A DNA stretch of 64,000 nt from Sphingobium sp. CAP-1 (GTDB lineage: Bacteria > Pseudomonadota > Alphaproteobacteria > Sphingomonadales > Sphingomonadaceae): contig NZ_CP046252.1 of the NCBI RefSeq assembly GCF_009720145.1, positions 1,550,001 to 1,614,000 of the forward strand, in the 5' to 3' direction. Below are positions 51,916 to 60,905 of this stretch, one piece after another. The first letter of the stretch is position 1. Every line of letters starts with the position of its first letter. A model generated the notes under the pieces. It had not been told where the DNA came from and did no database searches. It saw only the letters and a program-made list of their open reading frames with translations. The position numbers and the translations under genes were made by a program.

Positions 51916-51967
51916 GCGTTGACCTCGCCTGACATCCGAACCGTTTCAGGCTCGACGGCGTCAACGC
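51916..51967 (-). promoter_or_regulatory. nested leader hairpin covering the glycosyltransferase ribosome-binding site
   Basis: In the minus-strand RNA GCGTTGAC pairs with GTCAACGC directly before the start codon, and inside this GCCTGA pairs with TCAGGC. The likely ribosome-binding site GAGG falls at the inner end of the outer stem. Translation of the glycosyltransferase could be gated by this structure. Confidence 0.45.
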
Positions 51968-52016
51968 TGGGAATCCGTATCCGTTCAAATCGTTACGGAG
52001 GCAGAGGGGGTTAGGG

Positions 52017-52454
52017 TCAGCGCGGCATCTGAAGCGAGGCGTAGCAGGTGAAGCCGCTCGTCCCCCGCTGGAGCCGGCGGATATAGTTCAGATAGGCCTG
52101 ATTCTGCTCATAGCTGGTGCCGGGCAGCGGACGGCCGCGCATCGCCTGCTTCACCTGTTCGCCGGTGAAACTGCGCCCAGTGCCGGGGAAGGCGCCCTGG
52201 GTGCCGGCCGGGACCAACTGGCCGCTGGGTGATATGTAATTGCCGGCATGACCCTGATCGGGAACCGGGATGGTGCAGTTCAGCACCGAGGCGGCGGTGT
52301 TGGCCAGCGCCGGGCGAATCGATACGATCGCCGACGCCGCGACCGCGCCTCCCATCAGCAACTGGCGGCGCGACGGGGTGAGCGAGATCGCCTGCTGCGG
52401 CGTCGCTTCGTCAGGGGCTTGCGGGCCTGTATGTTCGGGCGTCGGCTCGCTCAT
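52017..52454 (-). CDS. Tat-exported protein of unknown function
   Basis: 145 residues. A twin-arginine signal SRRQLLMGGAVAAS near residues 28-41 with cleavage predicted after RPALA (about 51); the mature part of about 94 residues has only two cysteines, Cys60 and Cys137, which could form a disulfide. No domain recognised. AAGGA five bases upstream of the ATG. First gene of the cluster with the glycosyltransferase, PqqD-like, HprK-related and nucleotidyltransferase genes, so a substrate or scaffold role is possible. Confidence 0.7.
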   Translation of the reverse strand: MSEPTPEHTGPQAPDEATPQQAISLTPSRRQLLMGGAVAASAIVSIRPALANTAASVLNCTIPVPDQGHAGNYISPSGQLVPAGTQGAFPGTGRSFTGEQVKQAMRGRPLPGTSYEQNQAYLNYIRRLQRGTSGFTCYASLQMPR

Positions 52455-52546
52455 CTTATCCTTTTCCGCCTATCGCGCTTGCCAAAGCGTAAAGATTGCA
52501 CGCTATTGGGGCCAGACTTTCGCAGCAAATGCGCGAATAATCCAGC

Positions 52547-53839
52547 ATGGTAACTATGAATCGACTGACAATATCGCAAATCACCGCTTCGCTTGCCATG
52601 CTGTTGCTGGGTACCGGCGGCGCGCTGATGCTGGGCGCATCGGCAATCGCCATCGCCTTGCCGATCCTGGCGGGGCTGATCGTCCTGCTGATCTGTGCCG
52701 AAGGAATTAGCGTGCGGCCGGAGCAGGCCGTGACAGCCGAAGCGCCCGACCTGATCGACCATCCCGACTTCGTCAGCCTGCTGGAGGGGATTTCCGATCC
52801 GCTGATGCTGGTGGAAAAGGGCCGGATCATGCGCGCCAATCGCGCGGCGCAGCGCCTGCTGGGCAGCCATATCGAGGGCGAGGACGCCCGCATCGCCATC
52901 CGCCATCCCGCCGCCGCCGAACGGCTGGCCAGCAGCGCGCCGCTCGCCGAGCCGATCATGATCGAGCTGGTCGGGCTGGGCGCGCGCGACCAGCGCTGGC
53001 AGATGCGCGTCGCGCCGGTGGGCGCGGTCGCGGACATGCGCCGCCTGGTCCATCTGGTCGACCATAGCGGCACCCATGCGGCCGAGCGGATGCGCGTCGA
53101 TTTCGTCGCCAATGCCAGCCATGAACTGCGCACCCCGCTGGCGGGCATATTGGGCTTCATCGAAACGCTGGCCGACCCGGAACTGGGCAAGGATAACGAC
53201 ACCCGCCAGCGCTTCCTGAAGATCATGGATGGGGAGGCGCGACGGATGCAGCGGCTGATCGACGATCTGATTTCGCTGTCCCGGATCGAATCGGAAAAAT
53301 ATCGCCTGCCCGACGCACGGGTCGACCTGTCCGAACTGACCGCCGAAGTGGTCGGCGTGTTCCGCTCCAGCCATGGCGATCGCGGGCGCGAGGTGGAGAT
53401 GGAGATCGCGCCGCATCTGCCCGTGGTGCAGGGCGACCGCGCGCAATTGTCGCAATTGCTGCACAATCTGATCGGCAATTCGGTCAAATATGGCCGGCCC
53501 GGCACGCCGATCCGGGTCACGCTGAACGAAGGGCCGAGCGGCATGAGCCGGCTGGTCGTCGCGGACGAAGGGGAAGGCATCGGTCCCGACCACCTGCCCC
53601 GCCTGACCGAGCGATTCTATCGCGTCGATTCGGGGCGCAGCCGGGCGATGGGCGGCACGGGTCTGGGCCTGGCCATCGTCAAACATATTGTCGAGCGCCA
53701 TCGCGGCCGTTTCGACATCGCCAGCACATTGGGGAAAGGCACGACGATCACGGTCCTGCTGCCCCCGCCCGCCGAGGATAGCGCCGGAAAAAGCGAAGAA
53801 AAAAAGCGTCCTTCGGCCCTTTCCGGCACGGTGTCATAA
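52547..53839 (+). CDS. phoR: phosphate regulon sensor histidine kinase PhoR
   Basis: 430 residues: two N-terminal membrane helices (about 10-50), a PAS-like region (LLEGISDPLMLVEKGRIMRANRAA), the phospho-acceptor His in FVANASHELRTPLAGI, and the HATPase domain with N, G1 and G2 boxes (HNLIGNSVKYG, DEGEGIG, GTGLGLAIVK). It senses low phosphate through the Pst-PhoU complex and phosphorylates PhoB. Starts at ATG 52547 or 52556. It heads the pho operon and is divergent from the Tat-protein gene. Confidence 0.92.
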   Translation: MVTMNRLTISQITASLAMLLLGTGGALMLGASAIAIALPILAGLIVLLICAEGISVRPEQAVTAEAPDLIDHPDFVSLLEGISDPLMLVEKGRIMRANRAAQRLLGSHIEGEDARIAIRHPAAAERLASSAPLAEPIMIELVGLGARDQRWQMRVAPVGAVADMRRLVHLVDHSGTHAAERMRVDFVANASHELRTPLAGILGFIETLADPELGKDNDTRQRFLKIMDGEARRMQRLIDDLISLSRIESEKYRLPDARVDLSELTAEVVGVFRSSHGDRGREVEMEIAPHLPVVQGDRAQLSQLLHNLIGNSVKYGRPGTPIRVTLNEGPSGMSRLVVADEGEGIGPDHLPRLTERFYRVDSGRSRAMGGTGLGLAIVKHIVERHRGRFDIASTLGKGTTITVLLPPPAEDSAGKSEEKKRPSALSGTVS

Positions 53840-53863
53840 AAAGGAAACCTGACTGTCACAAAG
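53831..53863 (+). promoter_or_regulatory. Pho box upstream of pstS
   Basis: Two good 11-base PhoB half-sites in phase: GTGTCATAAAA (53831-53841) and CTGTCACAAAG (53853-53863), separated by one degenerate 11-mer. The consensus unit is CTGTCATAWAW. The first overlaps the phoR stop codon. Located about 80-110 bp before the pstS start. Confidence 0.65.
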
Positions 53864-53940
53864 GCGCGATGGTCCGCGACTAGGGCGCTCTCAAAGGGGC
53901 GGCACGAAGCGAATCGCGGCCCTGATATATGGAGGTTTCC

Positions 53941-54996
53941 GTGAAGAAGTTCGCTCTGCTCGCCGCCACGACCGCGAGTGTTTTCAGCCTTGCCGCCTGC
54001 GGCGACCAGACCGGCGGCGCCGCCGGCGCGACCCGCGACCAGATCCGCGCGGTCGGCTCGTCCACCGTCTATCCCTTCGCCACGGCGGTCGCCGAACTCT
54101 ATGTGCAGGGCAATGCCGGCATGAAGTCGCCGATCATCGAATCGACCGGCACCGGCGGCGGCATGAAGCTGTTCTGCGCGGGCGTCGGCGCCCAGCATCC
54201 CGATATCGAGAACGCCTCGCGCCGGATCAAGAAGTCCGAGTTCGAACAGTGCCAGGCCAATGGCGTCAAGGACATCATCGAAATCCAGGTCGGCGTCGAC
54301 GGCCTCGCCTTCGCCGAAGCCAAGAACGGCCCCGGCCTGAAGCTGACCCCCAAGATCGTCTATGAAGCGCTGGCCGCCAATCCCTATGGCAAGGGTCCGA
54401 ACAAGGCCCAGACCTGGAAGGATGTCGATCCCAGCCTGCCCGCCACGCCGATCAGCGTGTTCGGCCCGCCGTCCACCAGCGGCACGCGCGACTCGCTCGC
54501 CGAACTGATCCTGGAAAAGGGCTGCCAGTCCGACGAGGCAATGAAGGCGCTCAAGGAGAAGGACGAAAAGGAATATAAGGCGACCTGCACCCGCATCCGC
54601 GAGGACGGCAAATATGTCGATTCCGGCGAGAATGACAATCTGATCGTCCAGAAGCTGGGCGCCAATCCCAACGCGCTCGGCGTGTTCGGCTACAGCTTCC
54701 TTGAGGAAAACAAGGATACGCTGAAGGATGTCACGATCAACGGCGTCGAGGCGACCTATGAAACCGTGTCGACCGGCACCTATCCCGGTGCGCGCCCGCT
54801 CTACATCTATGTGAAGAAGGCGCATATGCAGGCCATTCCGGGCCTCCAGAACTTCCTCAACACCTTCGCCGCCAACTGGAACCCCGACGGCGCGCTCACC
54901 AAGCGCGGCATGGTTGCGGCGCCGGAGGATGTGCGCAAGAAGAGCGCCGAAACGGTCAAGTCTCTGACCACCCTTGACGGTTCCGACCTTAAGTAA
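53941..54996 (+). CDS. pstS: phosphate ABC transporter substrate-binding protein
   Basis: 351 residues from GTG 53941, preceded by GGAGG at the right spacing (an ATG at 53929 lies ahead of this site). Lipoprotein signal with lipobox LAAC, then AVGSSTVYPFATAVAELY and ESTGTGGGMKLFC, the phosphate-binding motifs, and PTSTSGTRD-like SGTRDSLAEL. It captures phosphate in the periplasm. Followed 12 bp later by pstC. Confidence 0.93.
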   Translation: MKKFALLAATTASVFSLAACGDQTGGAAGATRDQIRAVGSSTVYPFATAVAELYVQGNAGMKSPIIESTGTGGGMKLFCAGVGAQHPDIENASRRIKKSEFEQCQANGVKDIIEIQVGVDGLAFAEAKNGPGLKLTPKIVYEALAANPYGKGPNKAQTWKDVDPSLPATPISVFGPPSTSGTRDSLAELILEKGCQSDEAMKALKEKDEKEYKATCTRIREDGKYVDSGENDNLIVQKLGANPNALGVFGYSFLEENKDTLKDVTINGVEATYETVSTGTYPGARPLYIYVKKAHMQAIPGLQNFLNTFAANWNPDGALTKRGMVAAPEDVRKKSAETVKSLTTLDGSDLK

Positions 54997-55008
54997 GCGA
55001 AAGGCCTC

Positions 55009-56403
55009 ATGACCGGACCTGCCATCCTCCTGCTGCTCGCGGGCCTGGGCGCTATCGCCTGGGTCAGCGCCCGCGCCCGCGCGTTACGGTTGCAGACCGT
55101 GGCGCGTGCAAGCGGGCGGCGCGACGCCGTCCATTCGCTGCCCGGCTATCATGGCTGGTATGTCGCGCTGTGGACCCTGATCCCGGCCGCGATCTTCCTC
55201 GCGGTCTGGGCCAATGTCGCGCCCGGCCTCGTCACGCAGAGCGTGCTGGGCGACCCGGCGGCGCAGAGCCTGCCTGCCGACGCTTTCTCCCGCGCCGCCG
55301 TGCTGGGCGAAGCGCGGGCGATCGCGACGGGGCAACAGGCGGGGGCGTTCAACCCGCTGTCGCAGGGTCTGGTCGAACCCTATCGCGCCGCCACGACGAA
55401 ATATGGCGTGGCCGGCGCGGTGCTGGCGCTGGTGCTGGCCTTTGCCGGCGGCGCCTATGCCTTTACCCGTGTGCGCCCCGATTTCCGGGCGCGCACGCGG
55501 GTCGAGCGGCTGGTGATGGCAACGTTGCTGATCGCGTCATTGCTGGCGATCATCACCACGCTGGGCATCGTCGCATCGCTGTTGTGGGAAAGCTTTCGCT
55601 TCTTCTCGATGGTCAGTCCGATCGACTTCCTGTTCGGCCTGAAATGGTCGCCGCAGTCGGCCGCGCTCGGCTATGGCAATGACGACGCCTTCGGCGCGGT
55701 GCCGCTCTTCTGGGGCACCATCTTCATCGGCGCGATCATCGCCATGGTCGTCGCCATTCCGCTGGGCCTGATGAGCGCCATCTACCTCACCCAATATGCC
55801 AGCCCCACGGTGCGCAAGTGGATGAAGCCGACGCTGGAGATGCTCGCGGGCGTGCCCACCGTGGTTTACGGCTATTTCGCCGCGCTGACGATCGCCCCGG
55901 CGCTGCGCGATTTCGCCGCGGCGGTGGGCATCCATGGCGCGTCGTCCGAAAGCGCGCTGGCCGCAGGGCTGGTGATGGGCGTGATGATCATTCCCTTCGT
56001 CTCCTCCATGGCCGACGACAGCATCGCCGCCGTGCCGCAATCGATGCGCGACGGCAGCCTGGCGATGGGCGCGACCACCAGCGAGACGATCAAGCGGGTG
56101 CTGATCCCCGCCGCCCTGCCCGGCGTCGTCGGCGGCGTGCTGCTGGCCGTCAGCCGCGCCATCGGTGAAACGATGATCGTGGTGATGGCCGCCGGTCTGG
56201 CCGCGAACCTCACCGTCAATCCCTTCGCCAGCGTGACCACCGTGACGACGCAGATCGTCCAGTTGCTGACCGGCGATCAGGAGTTTGACAGTGCCAAGAC
56301 GCTGGCCGCCTTCGCGCTGGGCCTGGTGCTGTTCGTCGTCACCCTGCTGCTCAACATCGTGGCCCTGCGGGTCGTGAAGAAATATCGCGAGGCTTACGAA
56401 TGA
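55009..56403 (+). CDS. pstC: phosphate ABC transporter permease PstC
   Basis: 464 residues with extra N-terminal helices (to about 180) before the usual six-helix permease core, where the EAA loop is seen as ATTSETIKRVLIPAALPGVVGGVLLA. The long N-terminal part is typical of alphaproteobacterial PstC. It overlaps pstA by 4 bp. Confidence 0.92.
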   Translation: MTGPAILLLLAGLGAIAWVSARARALRLQTVARASGRRDAVHSLPGYHGWYVALWTLIPAAIFLAVWANVAPGLVTQSVLGDPAAQSLPADAFSRAAVLGEARAIATGQQAGAFNPLSQGLVEPYRAATTKYGVAGAVLALVLAFAGGAYAFTRVRPDFRARTRVERLVMATLLIASLLAIITTLGIVASLLWESFRFFSMVSPIDFLFGLKWSPQSAALGYGNDDAFGAVPLFWGTIFIGAIIAMVVAIPLGLMSAIYLTQYASPTVRKWMKPTLEMLAGVPTVVYGYFAALTIAPALRDFAAAVGIHGASSESALAAGLVMGVMIIPFVSSMADDSIAAVPQSMRDGSLAMGATTSETIKRVLIPAALPGVVGGVLLAVSRAIGETMIVVMAAGLAANLTVNPFASVTTVTTQIVQLLTGDQEFDSAKTLAAFALGLVLFVVTLLLNIVALRVVKKYREAYE

Positions 56404-57644
56404 CCGCTACTCGCAACCCGACCGACTGGAAGTCGGAGGCGATGCGCAGGCGGATCGGCCGGCGCTATGCCGCCGAACGCCGCTTCAAGCTGGCCGGCCT
56501 GTTCGCCGTGCTGCTGAGCGCCGCCTTCCTCGCCTTCCTGCTCATCACCATGATGGGCAACGGCCTGCGCGGCTTCACCCGCACCGAAATCGCGCTCAAG
56601 ATCGACTTCCCGGCCTCGCCGCTGCTGCTCGATCCCAACGCCATCACCGACGAGGCGCTCAATCAGGCGAACCTGCCGATGGTGACGGGCGCCGTGGCGA
56701 AGAAGGCGCTGGGCGCGGACGCCGACGCGCTGCTGGCGCCGACCGCCTGGGTCAGCATCCGCGACGCGATTCGGGCCGATCCCAAGATATTGGGCCGGAC
56801 CGAGACGATCGACGTGCCCGCCTCTACCGCAATCGATCTGGCCGCCAAGAGCAAGGGATCGCCGGAGGCCGAAGCGCAGGTCGCGCGGCTGAAGCAGCAG
56901 GGCGTGCTGTCGACCGCCTTCAACGGCAGCTTCCTGACCGCCAGCGACGGCACCGATCCGACGCAGGTGGGCATTTGGGGCGCGTTCAAGGGATCGTTGC
57001 TGACGATGCTGGTGACGCTGGCATTGAGCTTCCCGATCGGCGTCGCCACGGCGCTCTATCTGGAGGAATATGCGCGCAAGAACTGGCTGACCGACATTAT
57101 CGAAGTGTCGATCAACAATCTGGCCGCTGTCCCCTCGATCATCTTCGGTCTGCTCGGCCTGTCGATCTTCCTCAATTTCCTGAGCCTGCCGCGATCGGCG
57201 GCGCTGGTCGGCGGCATGACGCTGGCGCTGATGACGATGCCCGTCATCGTCATCGCCGGCCGCAATGCGATCAAGTCGGTGCCGCCCAGCATCCGCGACG
57301 CCGCGCTCGGCATCGGCGCAAGCCCGGTGCAGGTGGTGTTCCACCATGTGCTGCCGCTGGCGCTGCCCGGCATCCTGACCGGCACGATCATCGGCATGGC
57401 CCGCGCGCTGGGCGAAACGGCGCCGCTGCTGATGATCGGGATGCGCGCCTTCATCGCCACCCCGCCGGGCGGGATCACCGATCCAGCGACGGTGCTGCCG
57501 GTGCAGATCTTCCTCTGGTCGGACGAAGTCTCCAAGGGTTTCGTCGAAAAGACCTCCGCCGCGATCATCGTCCTGCTGGCCTTCCTGCTGGCGATGAACG
57601 GCCTCGCCATCTACCTGCGCAACAAGTTTGAAACACGGTGGTAA
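56400..57644 (+). CDS. pstA: phosphate ABC transporter permease PstA
   Basis: 414 residues: one N-terminal helix, a long periplasmic insert (about 60-190) and the C-terminal permease core with SINNLAAVPSIIFGLLGLSIF and the EAA loop GIGASPVQVVFHHVLPLALPGIL. Pairs with PstC as the membrane channel of the phosphate importer. The large insert is common in this group. Confidence 0.92.
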   Translation: MTATRNPTDWKSEAMRRRIGRRYAAERRFKLAGLFAVLLSAAFLAFLLITMMGNGLRGFTRTEIALKIDFPASPLLLDPNAITDEALNQANLPMVTGAVAKKALGADADALLAPTAWVSIRDAIRADPKILGRTETIDVPASTAIDLAAKSKGSPEAEAQVARLKQQGVLSTAFNGSFLTASDGTDPTQVGIWGAFKGSLLTMLVTLALSFPIGVATALYLEEYARKNWLTDIIEVSINNLAAVPSIIFGLLGLSIFLNFLSLPRSAALVGGMTLALMTMPVIVIAGRNAIKSVPPSIRDAALGIGASPVQVVFHHVLPLALPGILTGTIIGMARALGETAPLLMIGMRAFIATPPGGITDPATVLPVQIFLWSDEVSKGFVEKTSAAIIVLLAFLLAMNGLAIYLRNKFETRW

Positions 57645-57652
57645 TCGCACCC

Positions 57653-58441
57653 ATGACAGAAGCACAAACCAACCTGACCATCGAAAATCCGAAGATGTCG
57701 GCCCGCGATGTCAAGGTATTCTATGGCGAGAAGCAGGCGATCAAGGGCGTGTCGATCGATGTCGACATGGACAATGTCACTGCTTTCATCGGCCCGTCGG
57801 GCTGTGGCAAGTCGACCTTCCTGCGCACGCTCAACCGCATGAACGACACCGTCGCATCGGCGCGGGTCGAGGGCGAGATCACGCTGGACGGCGAGGATAT
57901 CTACGCCGCCTCGATGGACGTGGTGCAACTGCGCGCGCGGGTCGGCATGGTGTTCCAGAAGCCCAATCCCTTCCCCAAGTCGATCTACGAGAATATCGCC
58001 TATGGCCCGCGCATCCACGGCCTGGCCGCGGCGAAGGCGGATCTGGACGTGGTCGTGGAGAAATCGCTGCGCCGCGCAGGCCTGTGGGACGAGGTGAAGG
58101 ACCGGCTGCATGACAGCGGCACCGCGCTTTCGGGTGGCCAGCAGCAGCGCCTGTGCATCGGCCGCGCGATCGCGGTGGAGCCGGAGGTCATCCTGATGGA
58201 CGAGCCTTGCTCGGCGCTCGACCCGATCGCCACCGCCAAGATCGAGGAACTGATCCACGAACTGCGCGGCCGCTATGCGATCGTCATCGTCACCCACAAT
58301 ATGCAGCAGGCCGCGCGCGTGTCGCAACGGACCGCCTTCTTCCATCTGGGCGAGCTGGTCGAATATGGCGTGACATCCGACATCTTCACCAATCCCCGCC
58401 AGGAGCGGACCAAGGATTATATCACCGGTCGTTACGGCTGA
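57653..58441 (+). CDS. pstB: phosphate ABC transporter ATP-binding protein
   Basis: 262 residues from ATG 57653 (MTEAQTNLTIENP). The order is Walker A GPSGCGKST, Q-loop VFQKPNPFPKSIYENIAYG (a PstB trademark), signature LSGGQQQRLCIGRA and Walker B VILMDEPCSALDP. It powers PstCA. It starts 8 bp after the pstA stop. Confidence 0.95.
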   Translation: MTEAQTNLTIENPKMSARDVKVFYGEKQAIKGVSIDVDMDNVTAFIGPSGCGKSTFLRTLNRMNDTVASARVEGEITLDGEDIYAASMDVVQLRARVGMVFQKPNPFPKSIYENIAYGPRIHGLAAAKADLDVVVEKSLRRAGLWDEVKDRLHDSGTALSGGQQQRLCIGRAIAVEPEVILMDEPCSALDPIATAKIEELIHELRGRYAIVIVTHNMQQAARVSQRTAFFHLGELVEYGVTSDIFTNPRQERTKDYITGRYG

Positions 58442-58505
58442 TCAGAGCGCTTTCGAGCCAGATGATATCATCGGGCGGCCCGGAAAGCGCGGCAAGCGGA
58501 AATCC

Positions 58506-58532
58506 GGTATCGATCCTCCCAGGATCGATACC
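58506..58532 (+). other. perfect hairpin between pstB and phoU
   Basis: GGTATCGATCCT, loop CCC, AGGATCGATACC: 12 perfect base pairs without a T tract, 15 bp before the phoU ATG. Possibly an RNA processing or stability element that separates expression of pst from phoU-phoB. Confidence 0.6.
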
Positions 58533-58547
58533 CGCGGAGAGACAGAC

Positions 58548-59243
58548 ATGGCAGAACATACGATCAAGGCGTTCGATCAGGAAATGGACACGCTGCGCGG
58601 GCTGATCGCCGAAATGGGCGGTCGGGCCGAAGCGGCGATCGAACATGCGATGCTGGCGCTGCAACGCCAGGACAAGATATTGGCGGCAGAAGTCGTCGCC
58701 GACGACAAGCGGATCGACGCGATCGAGGCGGAAGTCGAAAAGCTGGCGATCGAGATCATCGCCCTGCGCGCGCCGATGGCCAATGACCTGCGCGACGTGA
58801 TCGCCGCGCTCAAGATCGTCAGCGTCGTGGAACGCATCGGCGACTATGCCAAGAATATCGCCAAGCGCGTGCCGCTGATCGCGACCAACACCCGCACGCT
58901 GGAGCCGATTTCGCTGCTGCCGTCGATGGGGCAGGTCGCGGGCGAAATGGTGCATGATGCGCTCAACGCCTTCGCCGCGCGCGACGCCGATCTGGCGCTG
59001 GCGGTGGTCGAACGCGACACGGTGGTCGACGATTTCTACAACAGCGTGTTCCGCACGCTGGTCACTTTCATGGTCGAAAATCCCAAGACGATCAGCGAAT
59101 GCGCGCATCTGCTGTTCATCGCCAAGAATATCGAGCGGATCGGCGACCACGCCACCAATGTCGCGGAAATGGTCTATTACGCCGCCACCGGCCAGACCCT
59201 GCCGGAACGCGAGCGCGGCGCCGACTTGCAGCCGGAGGACTGA
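58548..59243 (+). CDS. phoU: phosphate signalling complex protein PhoU
   Basis: 231 residues, all helical: two repeats each with the metal-binding E/DxxxD pattern (VVERIGDYAKNIAKR in the first; NIERIGDHATNVAEM in the second). PhoU links PstSCAB transport state to PhoR and restrains the regulon when phosphate is sufficient. Between pstB and phoB in the usual place. Confidence 0.95.
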   Translation: MAEHTIKAFDQEMDTLRGLIAEMGGRAEAAIEHAMLALQRQDKILAAEVVADDKRIDAIEAEVEKLAIEIIALRAPMANDLRDVIAALKIVSVVERIGDYAKNIAKRVPLIATNTRTLEPISLLPSMGQVAGEMVHDALNAFAARDADLALAVVERDTVVDDFYNSVFRTLVTFMVENPKTISECAHLLFIAKNIERIGDHATNVAEMVYYAATGQTLPERERGADLQPED

Positions 59244-59246
59244 TCC

Positions 59247-59948
59247 ATGGCAAGAGCCAAGATGCTGCTGGTCGAGGATGACGCGGCGCTCGCCGAACTG
59301 CTGATCTGGCATTTCAAGCGCGAGGATTTCGACGTGGCCCATACGGTCGACGGCGAGGAAGCGCTGTTGATGGCGCAGGAAAATACGCCCGACATCGTGC
59401 TGCTCGACTGGATGGTCGAAAGCCTGTCGGGGATCGAGGTGTGTCGCCGCCTGCGCCGCATGAACGGCACCGCCAATGTGCCGATCATCATGCTGACCGC
59501 GCGCGGCGAGGAAGAGGATCGGGTCCGGGGTCTGGAAACCGGCGCGGACGATTATGTGACCAAACCCTTCAGCCCCCGCGAACTGGTGGCGCGGGTCGGA
59601 GCGGTGCTGCGCCGCGTGCGGCCGGCGCTGGCCGGCGAAACGCTGACCTTCGCCGATGTCGAGATGGACACGGTGGGCCACAAGGTGCGGCGCGGCGGTC
59701 AGGTGGTCCCGCTCGGCCCGACCGAGTTCCGCCTGCTCAAGCATTTTCTGGAGCATCCCGGCTGGGTCTTTTCGCGCGAGCGGCTGCTCGACAGCGTGTG
59801 GGGCCAGGACAGCGACATCGAACTGCGCACGGTGGACGTGCATATCCGGCGGTTGCGCAAGGCGATCAACGGCGACGGGCAGTATCAGGACATTATCCGC
59901 ACCGTGCGGTCGGCCGGCTATGCGCTCGATACCGAGGGCATGGGCTGA
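59247..59948 (+). CDS. phoB: phosphate regulon response regulator PhoB
   Basis: 233 residues. Receiver domain with acidic pocket (VEDDAALAE), phospho-acceptor Asp in VLLDWMVESLSG, and Lys in TKPFSP, followed by a winged-helix OmpR-type DNA-binding domain (LDSVWGQDSDIELRTVDVHIRRL). It binds Pho boxes such as the one before pstS. Starts three bases after phoU; a strong terminator follows. Confidence 0.95.
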   Translation: MARAKMLLVEDDAALAELLIWHFKREDFDVAHTVDGEEALLMAQENTPDIVLLDWMVESLSGIEVCRRLRRMNGTANVPIIMLTARGEEEDRVRGLETGADDYVTKPFSPRELVARVGAVLRRVRPALAGETLTFADVEMDTVGHKVRRGGQVVPLGPTEFRLLKHFLEHPGWVFSRERLLDSVWGQDSDIELRTVDVHIRRLRKAINGDGQYQDIIRTVRSAGYALDTEGMG

Positions 59949-59980
59949 CGCGCGCAGCATTGGAACGGCAGATGGAAAAG

Positions 59981-60012
59981 GCCTCCCCAGAGCGATCCGG
60001 GGAGGCTTTTTT
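59981..60012 (+). terminator. Rho-independent terminator of the pho operon
   Basis: GCCTCCCC (59981-59988) pairs with GGGGAGGC (59999-60006), 10-base loop, followed by six T. Also within reach of the convergent OmpA gene. Confidence 0.9.
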
Positions 60013-60032
60013 CATTATCAACCGGCGAACGA

Positions 60033-60905
60033 TCAGAAGCCGTCGACGGCCTTGCTGACCAGAATGTTCACCGCGACGCGGCGATTCTGGGCCTTGCCTT
60101 CGATCGTGTCATTGCTGGCCATCGGATCGGCTTCGGCCATGCCGGTGGGGGTCAACATGCGATAGGGCTTCCAGCCGCACGCCTGTTGCAGATAGTTGAC
60201 GACGCGGCCGGCCCGCTTTTCGCTCAGTTCCTGGTTGAAATCCTCGCTGCCGGTAGAGTCGGTATAGCCCACAACGAGCAACAGGGCGTTGCTCATGCCA
60301 TTGGCCGTGTTCGCCGCGGCACAGAGATCATTCTTCGCCTGCGCCGACAACACTGCCTTGCCCGTGTCGAAATTCACGTTGGTCGTGGCTTTGACATTAT
60401 ATTGGTCAATCTCGCCCATGCGCCCCTTCAGCGCTTCGGTCGCAGCCGTCTGCTCGGCAAAACCCTGCTCCGTGCCGTTGCGGATCATCGACGCGGTCTT
60501 GAGATCCTTGTTCTGAAGCTTGATCTGGCTCGCCACCAGCCCCTCGCCCGATTGCAGGGTCTTGACCGTGACCGGCAGGCCGTTGAGCAGCGAGGTCGCC
60601 GCGAGCCGGTTGCGGCTCAGACCGAAAAAGCCCTTGCTGGCGCTGATCTTGGTGGCGTCGTTGATGGTGATGACGGACCTGGCGCCGTCGGCGGCCGTCA
60701 CCTGCATCCGGTCGCCGCTGCGCGCGGAAATGATGCCCCTGATTTCCGGTCCCTCCGTCGCTTCCGCCGGCGCCGGCATGGCGACGGTCGCGGACACGTC
60801 GGCTGCGGGCGGCTCCTGCGTCTGCGCGGACAGGCTACCCGCCGACGCCCCGGACAGCAGCGCCAGCGACAAGAGATATTTCGGACTCCTGGAAATGATA
60901 CCCAT
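60033..60905 (-). CDS. OmpA family outer-membrane protein
   Basis: 290 residues: signal peptide to LSAQ, a middle domain with alternating strands (IRGIISARSGDRMQVTAADGARS), and a C-terminal OmpA peptidoglycan-binding domain with NVNFDTGKAVL, VVGYTDSTGSEDFNQELSEKRA and the closing NRRVAVNI. No beta-barrel is seen, so it is a soluble or lipid-free periplasmic anchor protein. GAAGGAG before two ATGs favours the second at 60905. Confidence 0.85.
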   Translation of the reverse strand: MGIISRSPKYLLSLALLSGASAGSLSAQTQEPPAADVSATVAMPAPAEATEGPEIRGIISARSGDRMQVTAADGARSVITINDATKISASKGFFGLSRNRLAATSLLNGLPVTVKTLQSGEGLVASQIKLQNKDLKTASMIRNGTEQGFAEQTAATEALKGRMGEIDQYNVKATTNVNFDTGKAVLSAQAKNDLCAAANTANGMSNALLLVVGYTDSTGSEDFNQELSEKRAGRVVNYLQQACGWKPYRMLTPTGMAEADPMASNDTIEGKAQNRRVAVNILVSKAVDGF

